Part shown: positions 55,201 to 64,000 of the stretch, one piece after another | Numbering within the stretch: position 1 is the stretch's first letter | How the letters are laid out: each line of letters begins with the position of its first letter | Assembly: GCA_946811695.1 (NCBI GenBank) | Contig: OX328123.1 | Location: 30,668,322 to 30,732,321, forward strand | Source: Gonocerus acuteangulatus | Taxonomy: Eukaryota; Arthropoda; Insecta; Hemiptera; Coreidae | Length of the DNA stretch: 64,000 bases | Direction of reading: 5' to 3' | Notes under the pieces: generated by a model | Told to the model about the DNA's origin: nothing | What the model saw: only the letters and a program-made list of their open reading frames with translations | The model's database searches: none | Translations under genes and position numbers: made by a program

Positions 55201-58200
55201 AGTAAATTAATATTTAATCCGTAGTAGGGGGCTGGTTTCCCACTTTAGGGCCTATTTATTACTCAAATACCTCACTTGAGATATACAGTCAGGAACAGAT
55301 TCTAATTTGTATAGACTTTTTTTTATTTATCCTTTTTTATTCTCACCTAAGTATATTGTCAATACAAATGAAAAGTATCGAATGTGAAAAAACATGTTTT
55401 TCGTTTTCAATCTATACTGATTGCTGTTGGACTGATGTACATTGTGGCAAACACTCAAAAATTAAAGAAAAATAATTATCAATTGCAGAAAATCAAACTA
55501 ACGAATGTGCATTAAGTCTAAACCAAATATATAATAAGATAAAATTTATATAGAGCCATCTAGAAGGTACCAAACCACTTTTCACATCCGATACTTTGCA
55601 TTTGTATCGACAATATCATAAGAAAGAAAGAACACTTTATTAAAAATTAAAGTGAGGCTGCCCAAATTAATGTAGTTGCTAAACCACACAGCTCAATAAT
55701 CAGTCAAACACTAGGATCCAGGTTTTTTTTTTTGGTTGAATTTAAGGTGCGTCAACCGTTGGGGTCATTAACGCCAGGATCCAGGTTTAATGTTTAAGAC
55801 TAGGTAGTTTAATCCAAAGAGTTGGTTACTTCTGGGGAATTGGGAGTTGTAATAATGATCACTTTGTACGAGTGATTCTGCTCCTTATTGATTGTACTAT
55901 TTGCTGATGATATAAATATGTAAGTATATATTATTAAAGTTTAAATTAAAAAAATAATTATGCATTTTTTAAATAGTCTAATTTGAAAAAAAAAATATAT
56001 TTATCTTAAATTAGCAATGCAATAAATTATTTATTTAATGGATTATTTCATCTTGAGATTTAAAAAGAAAATGTATTTTTTTTTTTTTTTTTGGCTAGAT
56101 AAAGTAAATTTTAAGAATATTAAAATGTATATTCTCAAAACTGCGATTTTTCCCTCTGATGTACAAGATATTTCAAAATTGGTTAATTTAATTTTGTTAA
56201 AATTTACACATATTGTTCTTAATATTACCTAATAGGTAATGTATGATTTTTTTTTATTGTGTCATGTTTATAATTAATTATTTTATTAAACTAAATCTGT
56301 TTATAACAATTTTTGTTGTTTTTTTTTTTCAAATAATTTTATAGTTTTAAAAAATTATTCCTTTTTTCCTGTCTTAGATAATATAAATAATTTGTGTTTT
56401 AAATTTTAAGAAAATCGAAGCTAAGGTATCATGTATATTATTTATTTAAATTTTAAGGTCCATTTATTATTGACAACGAATTTTAGGATGTGTTATCTAA
56501 AGGGTACCACCCTTTTCTAGCCAGGATAGGAGGGAAGCCTCCTCTTTTTTCGAAAGAAAAGCCACCACCCCTAGTGGAAGTCGAACCCATGACCTTAGGC
56601 ACCGAGTGCACACGCTTTAGCACTCACGGCCACAGAACATATGTTTAAAATATTTTTAAAAATTTAAACAAATTGTCCGTATAAAAAGAAGAAATTGATT
56701 CTTTGACAATCTGAGGGTGGTATAACCTCTTAAGTAACAGCTGGAGGTAATGATCAGAGATCAGTACTTTAAAAAAAAAAAAATTATTTATTTGTGTTCA
56801 AGAGCCTGCTAATGTGCGCTTTGCGCTTTTCAGTGTTGGTTAATGGGTAGCACCCATCAACAGGTCTATGAATTTTTAATAATTAATAAAAAATAATTAA
56901 ATACATGCTCTAAAATCTAAAAGCAATGATGAAGATCAAAGGGTGAAATAAAACCATCTATTTCATGTCAAGCTGGGCATTGAGCAAAACTAATGGTGGA
57001 TTTAGAGTCAGTGTACCTGATATCTATAAGAAAATCTGAAATAAACTATTGATCTGATCCAAACTTATCTCTTAAATTTAAACTAATTTTCAATGCATTT
57101 GAGAACCAAAATTAAAAGCAGATAAATGAAAATTCTTGAGTGTTTTTTTACAATTTTTCTCTGTTTTATGCCATTTAGTGGTGATTTTCCGAACCTCTAG
57201 GATTTGGATGTATTCCATCTATTTATTTTATTTGTTTATTTTTGTCGGTATCAAAAATAATATTCCCCTATAAAAGTTTTATTAACTTATACCTTGAAAA
57301 TAATAAATAAGTTAGAACTTTCATTTACAAAGTTTGCTAGACACCCTGTATTTAATAAATATAAGGTAAAACCTTAGCTCAAGCTAGCACTATGGCAGCC
57401 TCTTAGAGGTTGAGCAACATCCTCATTTTGGCTTGACGGTGTATGAGAGTACTTAAATTCATTCTGTTTCATTTTGTTCTACATTAAATTCGAGTTTTTA
57501 TAAAGATTATGAAATTACGTTAAGTATTGTTTATCCAATAATGTAAAGAAATTATCTATTCACTTTAATATTCTATTAGATAATACAATTTCAGGTTTGG
57601 CGAATTGGAGGGTTTTTTGGACTATGGAGAGGAGTTGTTGGTTCAGTTCCTAGGATAGTTGTCGGATCTTGTAGCCAGCTAGGAACCTTCTATGTAACTA
57701 AAGAATTTCTTGCTACCAATTCAGTAAGTCTGAGATTTATTCTTCTAGTAACATTTCTTAAATTATTATATTTTGATTTTCACTATTCATATTTAAAATA
57801 GGATATTTTTGATGATGATTACAAGAACTATGGGAAAATCAGCAATTTGTCACGCCTATATATAAATTGTAATTTATATTTGGGGGGCCTGAAGGATGAA
57901 AATGTTAATTCTCCAATGGGCGTGTATAAGAGGGGAGCTGCAGCCCCCCCCCCCCCCCAAATTTTGATTTGATGGTAAAAATGTGTCATAAAAGTCTTAA
58001 AAATAAATTAAATAAGATCACATTAGTTCATAAGAATAGCTTATTTTAGGTGTAATAGCATTTCAGTTGCCTAAAACTATTCCAAGTTCTAAATTGTTAT
58101 TACTCCATACTCCAGAAATAGTCCCCCCCCCCCCCGAAATTATTTCCTATATAATCCCATGAATTCTCCTAGTCTGAGCTCAGCATTTTGATTCCCGTTA

Positions 58201-59227
58201 ATATTGGTGCTTTTATTTCTAAAAAAAAAGGCCTAAAGTGGTAGATATTGTACTGGTGCCTTATTCTTGACCTTAAGGCACATTTGGGGAATTTGCTGAA
58301 ATAGTTGCCTATTCCTGTAGAATAGTGATCTTATATATTTATTTGAAATAAATGGGATGATTATTTTTTTATTTCCTGTTTTGCAGTACTACCCAGTTGA
58401 GAAAGGACTTTTGAACACAACAATAGCAAGTATGCTTGGAGGTGTTATTGTTGCAATTAATATGGGCCCATTTGATGTTATTTCAACCCGTCTTTATAAT
58501 CAAGGTATAGTTTCTGCTTACCTACTTGTTTTTAATGGAAAAATACTATTTTTGTTATATACTACTATTATTATTATTATACTATTTTTATTTCATTGGT
58601 TCTTTTATATTTATGTAAAAGAATTACTGGTAAAATAATTATCTGAAAGTATTTTTTGAAGACACAATCTGGAAGTGCTGATGAGAAAAGTCGATGTTTC
58701 ACAACTCATTTTTCACAAAAACATCAGCCATTATATATATTTCTCTACTCATGTGCCACACGTTTGAAAAAAATACCGATTTTGATAAAATTTGGATCTA
58801 AAATACATTTTTCATAACAAAAGGTCGAATTCAATAACCCTTCAGGGATTACAGACGAGTTTTTGTCAGTGGGTACTGGTACTCTACAGCCTCTAGACGA
58901 GTTAACTTGTCTCTGTGGGCTCATTCCCATTAGCCGCTGGGCAAGTCTTCTAATTGATCTCTTACTGTACGTACTGGACTCCAGACAATATAACTCAGTT
59001 TTACTCTAGCAATAGTTTGAGAAGTTATTAACGACCACTTGCTAGTGTTTTGCAACTTATTGTCATTCTCTATACCTGAGATCCTCTTATTGTTATTGCT
59101 CTATCTTGTACCTTCTTCAAACTCTCTGACACTTTTGGGAGGTATTTCTCTAGTTCCGTTAGAATTCTAGGTGCGAGGTACTTGTTTGTGCAATATTATT
59201 TTATTTTGTTGTGTGCAAAAGTCGAGT

Positions 59228-59261
<34 letters not shown>

Positions 59262-60831
59262 TGTTATTTATATCTCTTTGTAGTGCTGGGTTGGAAGTTT
59301 AAAAAAAAATAATAAAAAATAAATACAAGTTTTTAACTCTGCTGAAGGCAGTCCAAAGCCCCTGCATCAAAAAAGAAGATGGAAAGAATTTAGTTAAATA
59401 ATAATAATTTTTGTTGCCTGTAAAAAATATACCTATTCAATTTTATTTTTAAATGTTTTCATCAATATATCGCACTAAGACTTTGGTACTCATGGGAGAG
59501 TTCACAAGGTCAACACATTGCGAGAGGGGCTGCTTGAGAAATTCATTTAAAAAAAATAAAAATACAATAAAAATAATGAAAATTAAAAATTGAAGTTAGT
59601 GGAAGATATTAAAGCTTGGTAAAGTCCTACAAATTATTTTCAGGCATAAATTTTGATAGGACTATCTGAGATGGAGAAAACTTGAAGTTTCAGAAGTGCT
59701 GGTTTTGTTCCATTGAAAAAAGGCAAACTATAGTTTAAACACTTATTAATAGCTATTAATAAGTGTTTCTATTGTAAGCTTTCCAAACCACACCAGAGTA
59801 TGCATTATATGAAAACTGACTAAGATGAAGCAGATTTACAAAATTTCAATGTAATTTTAACAGTGACATGTAAAAATATCTTACTACCACAACAATCTTC
59901 ACGTTCCTTAGCAGTAGATTTCAATAGAAATTTAAAACTTCAAATTATTATTATATTTTAAGAAAAAATACTACTGAAGAGTTGTCAGAATTATTTAACA
60001 TGAAGGGGTCAGGGAAAAATATTTCCTAGCAACATTTTTTTAAAAGCTTAACTTTAGCCTGCTATATGTTGGATATTATGTGGGACTAGCTGTCTATGAT
60101 GAAGCTACTAAGATATGACTTCAAAGTGCTCTGTATGCTACTTAATCTTGTTTCCCCTAACCTTTTCAACTGATAGTCCCGCATAATATCCAACAAAAGC
60201 AGCAACAGTTAAGTTTTGTTAAAAATGTTGCTTGGCACTATTTTGCCCCGACCCCTTCATATGTTACGTAATTCTGACGCCTCTTCAGTAGTTTTTTTCT
60301 TTTTTAATTTGAAGTTTTAAATTGTTATTGAAATCTACTGCTAAGGAACGCGAAGATTGTTGTGGTTTGAGCAACAATCTCTTCTGAGTTATCTACTCCT
60401 GTATTGTGAATAAAGAAGCAAACTACAAATTTGTGCTAAATCAATGGATTATGCTTTGTAATCAATATTTTGGAAAAAGAGTAGGCATCAACAGTATTAA
60501 CTCTCACTCTCTATCCTTCTTGTTTCTTCTTCACGTCTTCTTTGTGAAATAATTCATTTCTAACTCTAAAGCTATTTGTTTTATTGTATATTTTTTTTTT
60601 TTTTTTTTTTTTTTTGGATTTGTTCTAGGTGTTGACAGCAAAGGAAGAGGCCTTCTTTATTCAGGATTCTTTGACTGTGTCAAAAAAATCTGGAAAACTG
60701 AAGGCTTTGCAGGGTTCTACAAAGGCATTGTCCCATGCTTTATGAGGATCGGCCCACATACAGTCCTCTGCTTTGTCTTTTGGGATCAATTGAAACAGTT
60801 GCAACAAAAATATTTAAATAAGTCTTTGTGA
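46451..60831 (+). CDS. SLC25A35-like: Mitochondrial carrier, SLC25A34/35 group (5 exons, complete)
   Basis: A six-helix transporter of the inner mitochondrial membrane; the substrate of this orphan subgroup is not securely known to me. Exons 46451-46825, 49016-49105, 57595-57723, 58387-58504 and 60629-60831 splice in phase to 304 residues, close to the roughly 300 of the family. The three carrier repeats are visible. Repeat 1 has [15 protein letters not shown] (residues 19-33). Repeat 2 has [13 protein letters not shown], lacking the acidic residue, which also happens in this subgroup. Repeat 3 has [12 protein letters not shown]. Further subgroup marks are [15 protein letters not shown] and [16 protein letters not shown]. 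The start ATG opens directly on helix 1, with no targeting peptide, as is normal for carriers. Intron 2 (8.5 kb) is swollen by an LTR element. The gene is divergent from the dynein gene. Confidence 0.95.
46826..49015. other. Carrier intron 1
   Basis: 2.2 kb, AT-rich. Contains a (TA)n tract (47126-47151), T-runs (47454-47479) and a tiny retroposed sequence at 47616-47669. No other structure seen. Confidence 0.6.
47616..47669 (+). repeat. Tiny retroposed RNA with poly(A) and target duplication
   Basis: About 35 bases (starting GGGCAATGATAGCC and ending TTTGCCCTAC) followed by a 14-base A-run, flanked by AAATAGTTATGC on both sides (47604-47615 and 47670-47681). It resembles the 3' tail of SINE S2 (GCTAATGGCC..GTTG....CC.TA-A-run), so it is probably an extreme 5' truncation. 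Confidence 0.6.
49016..49105 (+). CDS. SLC25A35-like: Carrier exon 2
   Basis: 90 nt, residues 126-155, phase 0 at both ends; acceptor ACTAG, donor GTAAGA. It encodes [20 protein letters not shown] followed by [10 protein letters not shown], the second-repeat matrix loop of the SLC25A35 subgroup. A (CT)n-(TA)n tract starts 35 bases downstream. Confidence 0.93.
49140..49293. repeat. (CT)n-(TA)n tract, LTR insertion target
   Basis: About 12 CT units then a long TA run. An isolated copy of the first 17 bases of the LTR (TGTAATGATATATTACA) lies inside at 49214-49230. Confidence 0.85.
49294..50127 (+). repeat. 5' LTR
   Basis: 834 bp. Begins TGTAATGATATATTACATTC, itself a small inverted repeat, and ends TTTATCTTAACA. 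A GC-rich block (49575-49700) stands out from the AT-rich rest and may be the R/U5 region; CAATAAAGCG near 49783 is a possible poly(A) signal. A perfect tRNA-Lys-type primer-binding sequence sits inside the LTR at 50082-50099. Confidence 0.85.
50132..50149 (+). promoter_or_regulatory. Primer-binding site (tRNA-Lys type)
   Basis: TGGCGCCCAACG starts four bases after the LTR end and pairs with the 3' end of tRNA-Lys. It then departs (TAGACG). The copy inside the LTR at 50082 matches the tRNA-Lys primer pattern (TGGCGCCCAACGTGGGGC) fully, so the LTR border seems to have shifted outward by one duplicated unit of 50 bases. Confidence 0.7.
50402..51493 (+). CDS. Asn-rich coiled-coil protein of the LTR element (Gag-like?)
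   Basis: 363 residues from the ATG at 50402. The N-terminal third carries an 18-residue module, [18 protein letters not shown], in three tandem copies (50528-50689) and a fourth, altered one. The heptad-like spacing suggests a coiled coil. The middle is Asn/Glu/Asp-rich. The C-terminal end is basic ([13 protein letters not shown], then RCKKDF). No zinc knuckle, protease or RT motif is seen. Position after the primer-binding site suggests a structural role as Gag, but that is inference. Codon use is extremely AT-rich. Confidence 0.65.
   Translation: MEENIIKNEKSNDNLSKNNEMHPQGLEHLMRLLLEQSKKLESKIDANRIEQNKELKFELSKIDANWIEQNEELKFELSKIDANRIEQNKELKFELSKILENKIDANRIEQNKKLDDLCAYLNNMGENQNEDTVELEKSNNNLFNKNNISSEGIIEINENNNENLIKYTENDDTQFNKDDLSELIKDNFNYDFSIIDQKCEENKIFVETKDESEYVCLVNEDDKIKEILLSNLNNNNEKINRIIKNNITNDNLKNKISTDVMDENLEQNNIKKLVDDHIISLKIMSYNNNNGNNQNNIMNKNVNNNNHLKNMDIKFGNKVKILFEYQCQNGIEKIAKLNRPPRKRIKQILRNNSDRCKKDFNDK
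52082..52124 (-). ncRNA. Hammerhead motif in left PLE arm
   Basis: Minus strand: CTGAAGA core, stem II GGCTGC/GCAGTC (six pairs, one G-T) after one bulged A, GAA, palindromic ACGT stem III and C at the cut position. Core bases fit CUGANGA...GAA. Stem I is weak (G-C then T-rich/A-rich with a mismatch). Confidence 0.6.
52684..53045 (-). CDS. PLE GIY-YIG endonuclease, C-terminal fragment
   Basis: About 120 residues reading [17 protein letters not shown], then [20 protein letters not shown] and [19 protein letters not shown], ending [10 protein letters not shown] and stop. This lines up with residues 361-477 of the PLE protein at 31097-32539 ([25 protein letters not shown]) but is clearly a different family. 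The GIY-YIG start and Arg of the nuclease are kept; RT is missing. Confidence 0.82.
53466..53508 (+). ncRNA. Hammerhead motif in right PLE arm
   Basis: Plus-strand counterpart of the motif at 52124-52082: CTGAAGA at 53470-53476, stem II, GAA at 53497-53499, ACGT, C. Identical core. Confidence 0.6.
55726..55775 (-). repeat. SINE S2 tail insertion with target duplication
   Basis: On the minus strand GGCGTTAATGACCCC, then GTTGACGCACC leads into an A-rich tail: the S2 3' hairpin only. AGGATCCAGGTTT flanks both sides (about 55713 and 55776), showing it was inserted as a 5'-truncated piece. Confidence 0.65.
56452..56640 (-). repeat. tRNA-derived SINE, family S1, copy 4
   Basis: Minus strand: GTGGCCGTGAGTGCTAAAGC head with B box GGGTTCGACTTCC, GGTGGCTTTTCTTTC, CCTATCCTGGCTAGAAAAGG and a tail with AATAATAAATGGACCTT. 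Unusual only in a GAGGCTTCCCTCC change in the middle. Confidence 0.78.
57595..57723 (+). CDS. SLC25A35-like: Carrier exon 3
   Basis: 129 nt, residues 156-198, phase 0 at both ends; acceptor TTTCAG, donor GTAAGT. It encodes [20 protein letters not shown] and continues through helix 4. Joined to exon 2, the spacing to FGLWRG equals that of vertebrate relatives, so no exon is missing. Confidence 0.95.
57915..58161. mobile_element. hAT-like MITE with 8-bp target duplication (CATGGG family)
   Basis: 247 bp in carrier intron 3. Ends AATGGGCGTGTATA and TATATAATCCCATG; AATTCTCC flanks both sides (57907-57914 and 58162-58169). C-runs of 16 and 14 near the two ends. This is the third copy with an eight-base duplication. 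Confidence 0.85.
58387..58504 (+). CDS. SLC25A35-like: Carrier exon 4
   Basis: 118 nt, residues 199-237 plus one base, phase 0 in and phase 1 out; donor GTATAG. It encodes helix 5 and the third signature, [14 protein letters not shown]. Confidence 0.95.
59737..59768. repeat. 32-bp perfect palindrome
   Basis: AAACACTTATTAATAG directly followed by its exact reverse complement, with no spacer. Confidence 0.9.
59887..60365. mobile_element. Foldback element with roughly 200-bp inverted arms
   Basis: Arms 59887-60093 and 60172-60365 are inverted copies with scattered differences; words include CCACAACAATCTTC, CTTAGCAGTAGATTTCAATA, GAAGGGGTC and TTGGATATTATG. The spacer is about 80 bases. No ORF and no clear target duplication. 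Class unknown. Confidence 0.75.
60629..60831 (+). CDS. SLC25A35-like: Carrier exon 5 with stop
   Basis: 203 nt, residues 238-304 and TGA, phase 1 in. The acceptor TTCTAG follows a long T-run. It encodes [20 protein letters not shown] and helix 6, ending with a Lys/Gln-rich tail ([13 protein letters not shown]). Confidence 0.95.
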
Positions 60832-61012
60832 TATTTGTGAAGATGCCAGTTAAATGATAAATATTGTTTACTTGGCTTAAGCAGATACTTTTAGGAAGCT
60901 GTGACCATTGAGAAATTAAAGAAAAAGAGAGTTAATCAATTTCTTCTTGAAATATTTCACTAAAGAAAACCAACTTTTGCTTTACTGATGTATCCTTACA
61001 TACTTGAAATGA

Positions 61013-61018
61013 AATAAA
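61013..61018 (+). promoter_or_regulatory. Polyadenylation signal of the carrier gene
   Basis: The first good AATAAA on the plus strand after the carrier stop codon, 182 bases downstream. It implies a short 3' UTR ending near 61035. This is inference; no cleavage site data are available. Confidence 0.5.
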
Positions 61019-61274
61019 ACAGTTTAAAATTGAAAGTGAAACCCTCCTAAGGCAAATTTTAAATGTACATTCCTATTACCTTCAAATAATATCAAGGCAG
61101 TAAATATTACTCTAAGAAATTGTTTATCTCTTCCTTCTTGCAAATATATTTCTATTGCTAAGTCATGTTACGCGACTTTTTAGCCCATCTACCTAGGTCA
61201 CAAGCAGATCAATAACTAAAGCACAAGTCTTAGAACTTTTTTTATTCCATACTTGTTTCACACCTAGATGCTCC

Positions 61275-62150
61275 TTAACTCTTTCATTGCTTTCAAAGAG
61301 TTAACTTGTGGTCAACTGGCAGGGCTCCAGACGCTCCACACGAGATAACTCGTGCTCCAATCTCAGGACCCCTGACGCTCCACATGAGTTAACTTGATGA
61401 TCCGGTATGTTGCTCCTCTGGCCTATTGCCATTAACTCGTACAAAATCAGTTTGATCTAGCGAAAAAATCCCTGAGACATCTAAATATAAAATAACGCAT
61501 TTTATTTTCTGAGATTTTTTAGGATCTGTAATGAATATTAATATTTTGTAAAGGTTAAAGTAATGGAGGTTTTGTATCTCAATTTTCTTGGAATTGCTAG
61601 TATTTTTATTATTTACAAATAGTGTTTCATTTGAGTCTTCAAATATATAATGTTTGATTTAATAAAATGTTCTTTATATATTAATTGAAATTATGCATTG
61701 TGCGAGTATTTTGTAATATATAATTAAAAAAAAAAAATCATAGAATTAGCATTATTATGGGTAATTGTTGAAACCTCGCAGCCTAACAGGTCCTATACAG
61801 ACTTGTCTCTCTAACCCTATTGTTGTTGTTTACATCTTTCAGTCACTAGTCCAATCTTGTTTTGTGTGGTCCATCTAAATAACCGTAATATTGTAATTTC
61901 TTAAGGGAGTAATTTTTTTTCCACAATAGAAGATTTCTTTTATTTTAGTATAAAATTACAGAAACATTTGACATTATATATTGATAATTTCAAATATAAT
62001 ATATATGCTGCGAGAGAGGAAAAATTTGAACGATATTAAGGTCAAGATGATCAGAGATTGGTGAGCATACAGGGGAAGCTATACAGACGTGCATCGGTGA
62101 GCGTATCGGGTGCTGCGAGTCCCTTCATTCGTCAGCAATGAAAGGGTTAA
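61275..62150. mobile_element. PiggyBac-like MITE
   Basis: 876 bp beginning TTAACTCTTTCATTGC and ending GCAATGAAAGGGTTAA, an inverted pair including the TTAA target that piggyBac elements use and duplicate. Inside, TCCAGACGCTCCACACGAGA and related GACGCTCCACATGAGTTAAC form direct repeats. No transposase. It lies 240 bases after the carrier poly(A) signal. Confidence 0.7.
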
Positions 62151-62366
62151 GGGGGAATACATTCATACAATAAAAACATACAGCCTCTTCTTGAGGAGAA
62201 GAACCTTCCAGCAGTAGGGCCATCATATATTGTTACATGTTAAGTGGGGATTCTATTATATGTAAATATTTCTTCAATTAATATGTAAATTAAATATTTT
62301 ACTAGATTTTAAAAATATTGATAATGACATTTAAAACAATGAGTTCTTTTTTTTTTCACTGTATAA

Positions 62367-63306
62367 TTTGGGGAAAGTTGGGTAAAACCGGGACCTGGCT
62401 ATTTTGGCTATATTAGTAGTGTTATCTGTCGGGAAATGCATGAAACTAGTAGCAGACATCCGGTATATTGTTTGGAGATATCGAAAAGGCAGTGTAGATT
62501 ATTTGTTTACTGACGCTGATGTTTGGAAAAATTCAAGCATAAACCGATCAATTTTTACTCCACCGATTTTACTCTGTAGTTTCTAATTGCCTGAAGATAT
62601 GTGATAGACAAGCCACATCATTTGATAACACATTTTCTAGCTATTATTTTAAATTATTAACCCAGGTTTTAGATCATTTTTGAGAAGTGCTAAGCCTTCT
62701 TTTCTGATTAATGGCGTAGTCGGATAAAACCGGGACCCTGACAGTCTGACAAGACCGGGTAGTACCCGATTTTAGACGACTTTTTTTTTTACTGAGTGAA
62801 ACATGGGCGTATATAAGGGGGGGCTGAGGGGGCCGCAGCCCCCACAAAATTTTGATTTTATCGGTAAAAATTTCATAAAACCCTTAAAAATAAATTAAAT
62901 AAGATCATTTAGTTCATAAAACGTGTTATATTTTGGGTGTAATAGCGTTTAAGTTGGCTAAAACTCTTCCAAGATCTAAATTGTTAGTATTCCATACACC
63001 GGAAATGGTCTCAGCCCCCCCCCCCCCCCCCCCCCCCCGAAATTTTCCCAGAGATGGGAGACTTCTTCTTACTTCTTCACCTCATAATTAGGAACGAGCT
63101 AATTTGGGGCTGGAAGGAATTACTTATTTTCAGTGATTTTTTACCCCGCATATGTTCCTCAGGGTAGGAGGGCCATTGTATTTTATATTTAAACTAAAGA
63201 ACTACTTTATTATTCAAATAGGGATTGAAGCAATTTTATTTACGTAGCTGTTTAGGACAAATCAAAAACTTTTTGGGGCCCGGTTTTGTCCTACTTTCCC
63301 CCTAAA
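62367..63306. mobile_element. TIR DNA element, interrupted by a MITE
   Basis: Ends TTTGGGGAAAGTTGGGTAAA and, read inward from the right, TTTAGGGGGAAAGTAGGACA, each followed by AACCGGG. Internal repeats of the end (GTCGGATAAAACCGGGACCC at 62721) resemble pogo/mariner-type subterminal copies. A 60-codon ORF (62404-62586) is unassigned. Target duplication unclear. A CATGGG-family MITE is inserted at 62806. Confidence 0.6.
62806..63050. mobile_element. hAT-like MITE (CATGGG family) nested in TIR element
   Basis: Starts CATGGGCGTATATAAGGGGG and contains TTTATCGGTAAAAATTTCAT and CACCGGAAATGGTCTCAGCC, then a C-run of about 23 and CGAAATTTTCCC. The right terminal repeat is missing, so the end is approximate. 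Confidence 0.7.
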
Positions 63307-64000
63307 TGATAAAATACAGCAAATTCAAAATTGTCCAGAAATGCGAAGGTAGATGTATTCATGATTCGGTTGTGTGTATGCGGTAACCACTCGGCCGAAT
63401 GCTGAATGTATCTACCTTTGTAGCCTCAACAATGATCTCCTCTTAATTATCCAGAAATGTTTGTTGCTCACTGCAAATTATCTAGATTCATTTTCCTCTC
63501 TTCTGCTCTGAGGTTCATATACATTAATAAAAAAAAACAATTTAAATACATTATTTAATATTTTACAATAGTTTTGAGTATATCTCATCCCTGTAATCCT
63601 GATTTTGTTCACTGTTTGCAACATTACCTTTCCTAACATTTTACTCCCAAATCATCTTGTCTTCTATTGTGTTTATAGTACCTGTAATTGATTGCTGTAA
63701 GCATTATATCCCCAAAAAAACATAAATGTGAAATAGAGGCCAAGTTCCTGCCACCACAAAGAAACACTCCCTTCCTCAAAAATATCCCCTCCTAAAACCC
63801 CCCAAAAACGCCTTACCATTCTACACTCCAAAAAAGTAGTATGGGTTGGTGTATTAATTCAACCAAAAATATTTGCCAATACAAGAGATGATACAAGAAA
63901 GAAATGGCCAAGTTCATTACTTGGAAGACCTCATAGTTACTTACTAAGAACAGTAAAGACACTTCAACTGACCTTTAAAAACAACAATAAAAATACTTAT
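63307..64000. other. Right edge of window, nothing recognised
   Basis: No ORF with family resemblance, no terminal repeats or tRNA-like heads seen. A C/A-rich patch at 63740-63830 (AAACCCCCCAAAAA) is the only compositional oddity. Confidence 0.5.

Larger units (their letters stand above)
54330..57594. other. Carrier intron 2, right part
   Basis: 3.3 kb between the LTR element and exon 3. Apart from two SINE pieces listed separately, only AT-rich unique sequence and T-runs are seen. Confidence 0.6.
58505..60628. other. Carrier intron 4
   Basis: 2.1 kb with T-runs (59230-59260, 60590-60615), a 32-bp palindrome and a 480-bp foldback, listed separately. 58830-58930 shares words (GACGAGTTAACTTGTC, GGGCTCATT) with the piggyBac-like MITE at 61275, perhaps a remnant. 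Confidence 0.5.

Overview
This is a eukaryotic nuclear window, AT-rich and full of transposons, most likely from an arthropod. The reasons are long introns with GT/AG borders, arthropod-type jockey retrotransposons, Penelope-like elements (PLEs), tRNA- and 5S-derived SINEs and many MITEs. The species cannot be named from the sequence.

Two protein-coding genes lie head to head. On the minus strand, 42303 down to 1103, are the first 21 coding exons of an axonemal dynein heavy chain. Splicing the exons in phase gives one uninterrupted reading frame of 1760 codons plus one base. It covers the N-terminal tail (DHC_N1 region), and the gene continues past the left edge. An unusual insert of about 350 charged residues sits near the end of the tail. 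On the plus strand, 46451 to 60831, is a complete five-exon gene for a 304-residue mitochondrial carrier of the SLC25A34/35 group. The roughly 4.1 kb between the two start codons holds only repeats and a short unassigned ORF.

The rest is mobile DNA. In the dynein introns: two near-identical jockey-clade LINEs (19107-20367, 5'-truncated; 34412-38815, near full length but broken), a PLE with reverse transcriptase and GIY-YIG endonuclease (30303-32541), PLE fragments, old LINE remnants, SINEs, a Tigger-like MITE, hAT-like MITEs with 8-bp target duplications and palindromic MITEs. Between the genes: a pogo-like element and a SINE dimer fused to a 5S-like sequence. In carrier intron 2: a young LTR element with no pol, whose 3' LTR is split by a PLE with 533-bp inverted terminal arms. 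In carrier intron 4: a 480-bp foldback. Downstream of the carrier: a piggyBac-like MITE and another TIR element nested with a hAT-like MITE.

The most distinctive signals are: (1) the charged insert in the dynein tail; (2) four sequences matching the hammerhead-ribozyme core, three tied to PLE ends and one standing alone; (3) a pol-less LTR element encoding an Asn-rich coiled-coil protein; (4) nested young insertions with readable target duplications. All exon borders were inferred from splice consensus, reading phase and family resemblance; no transcript data were available.
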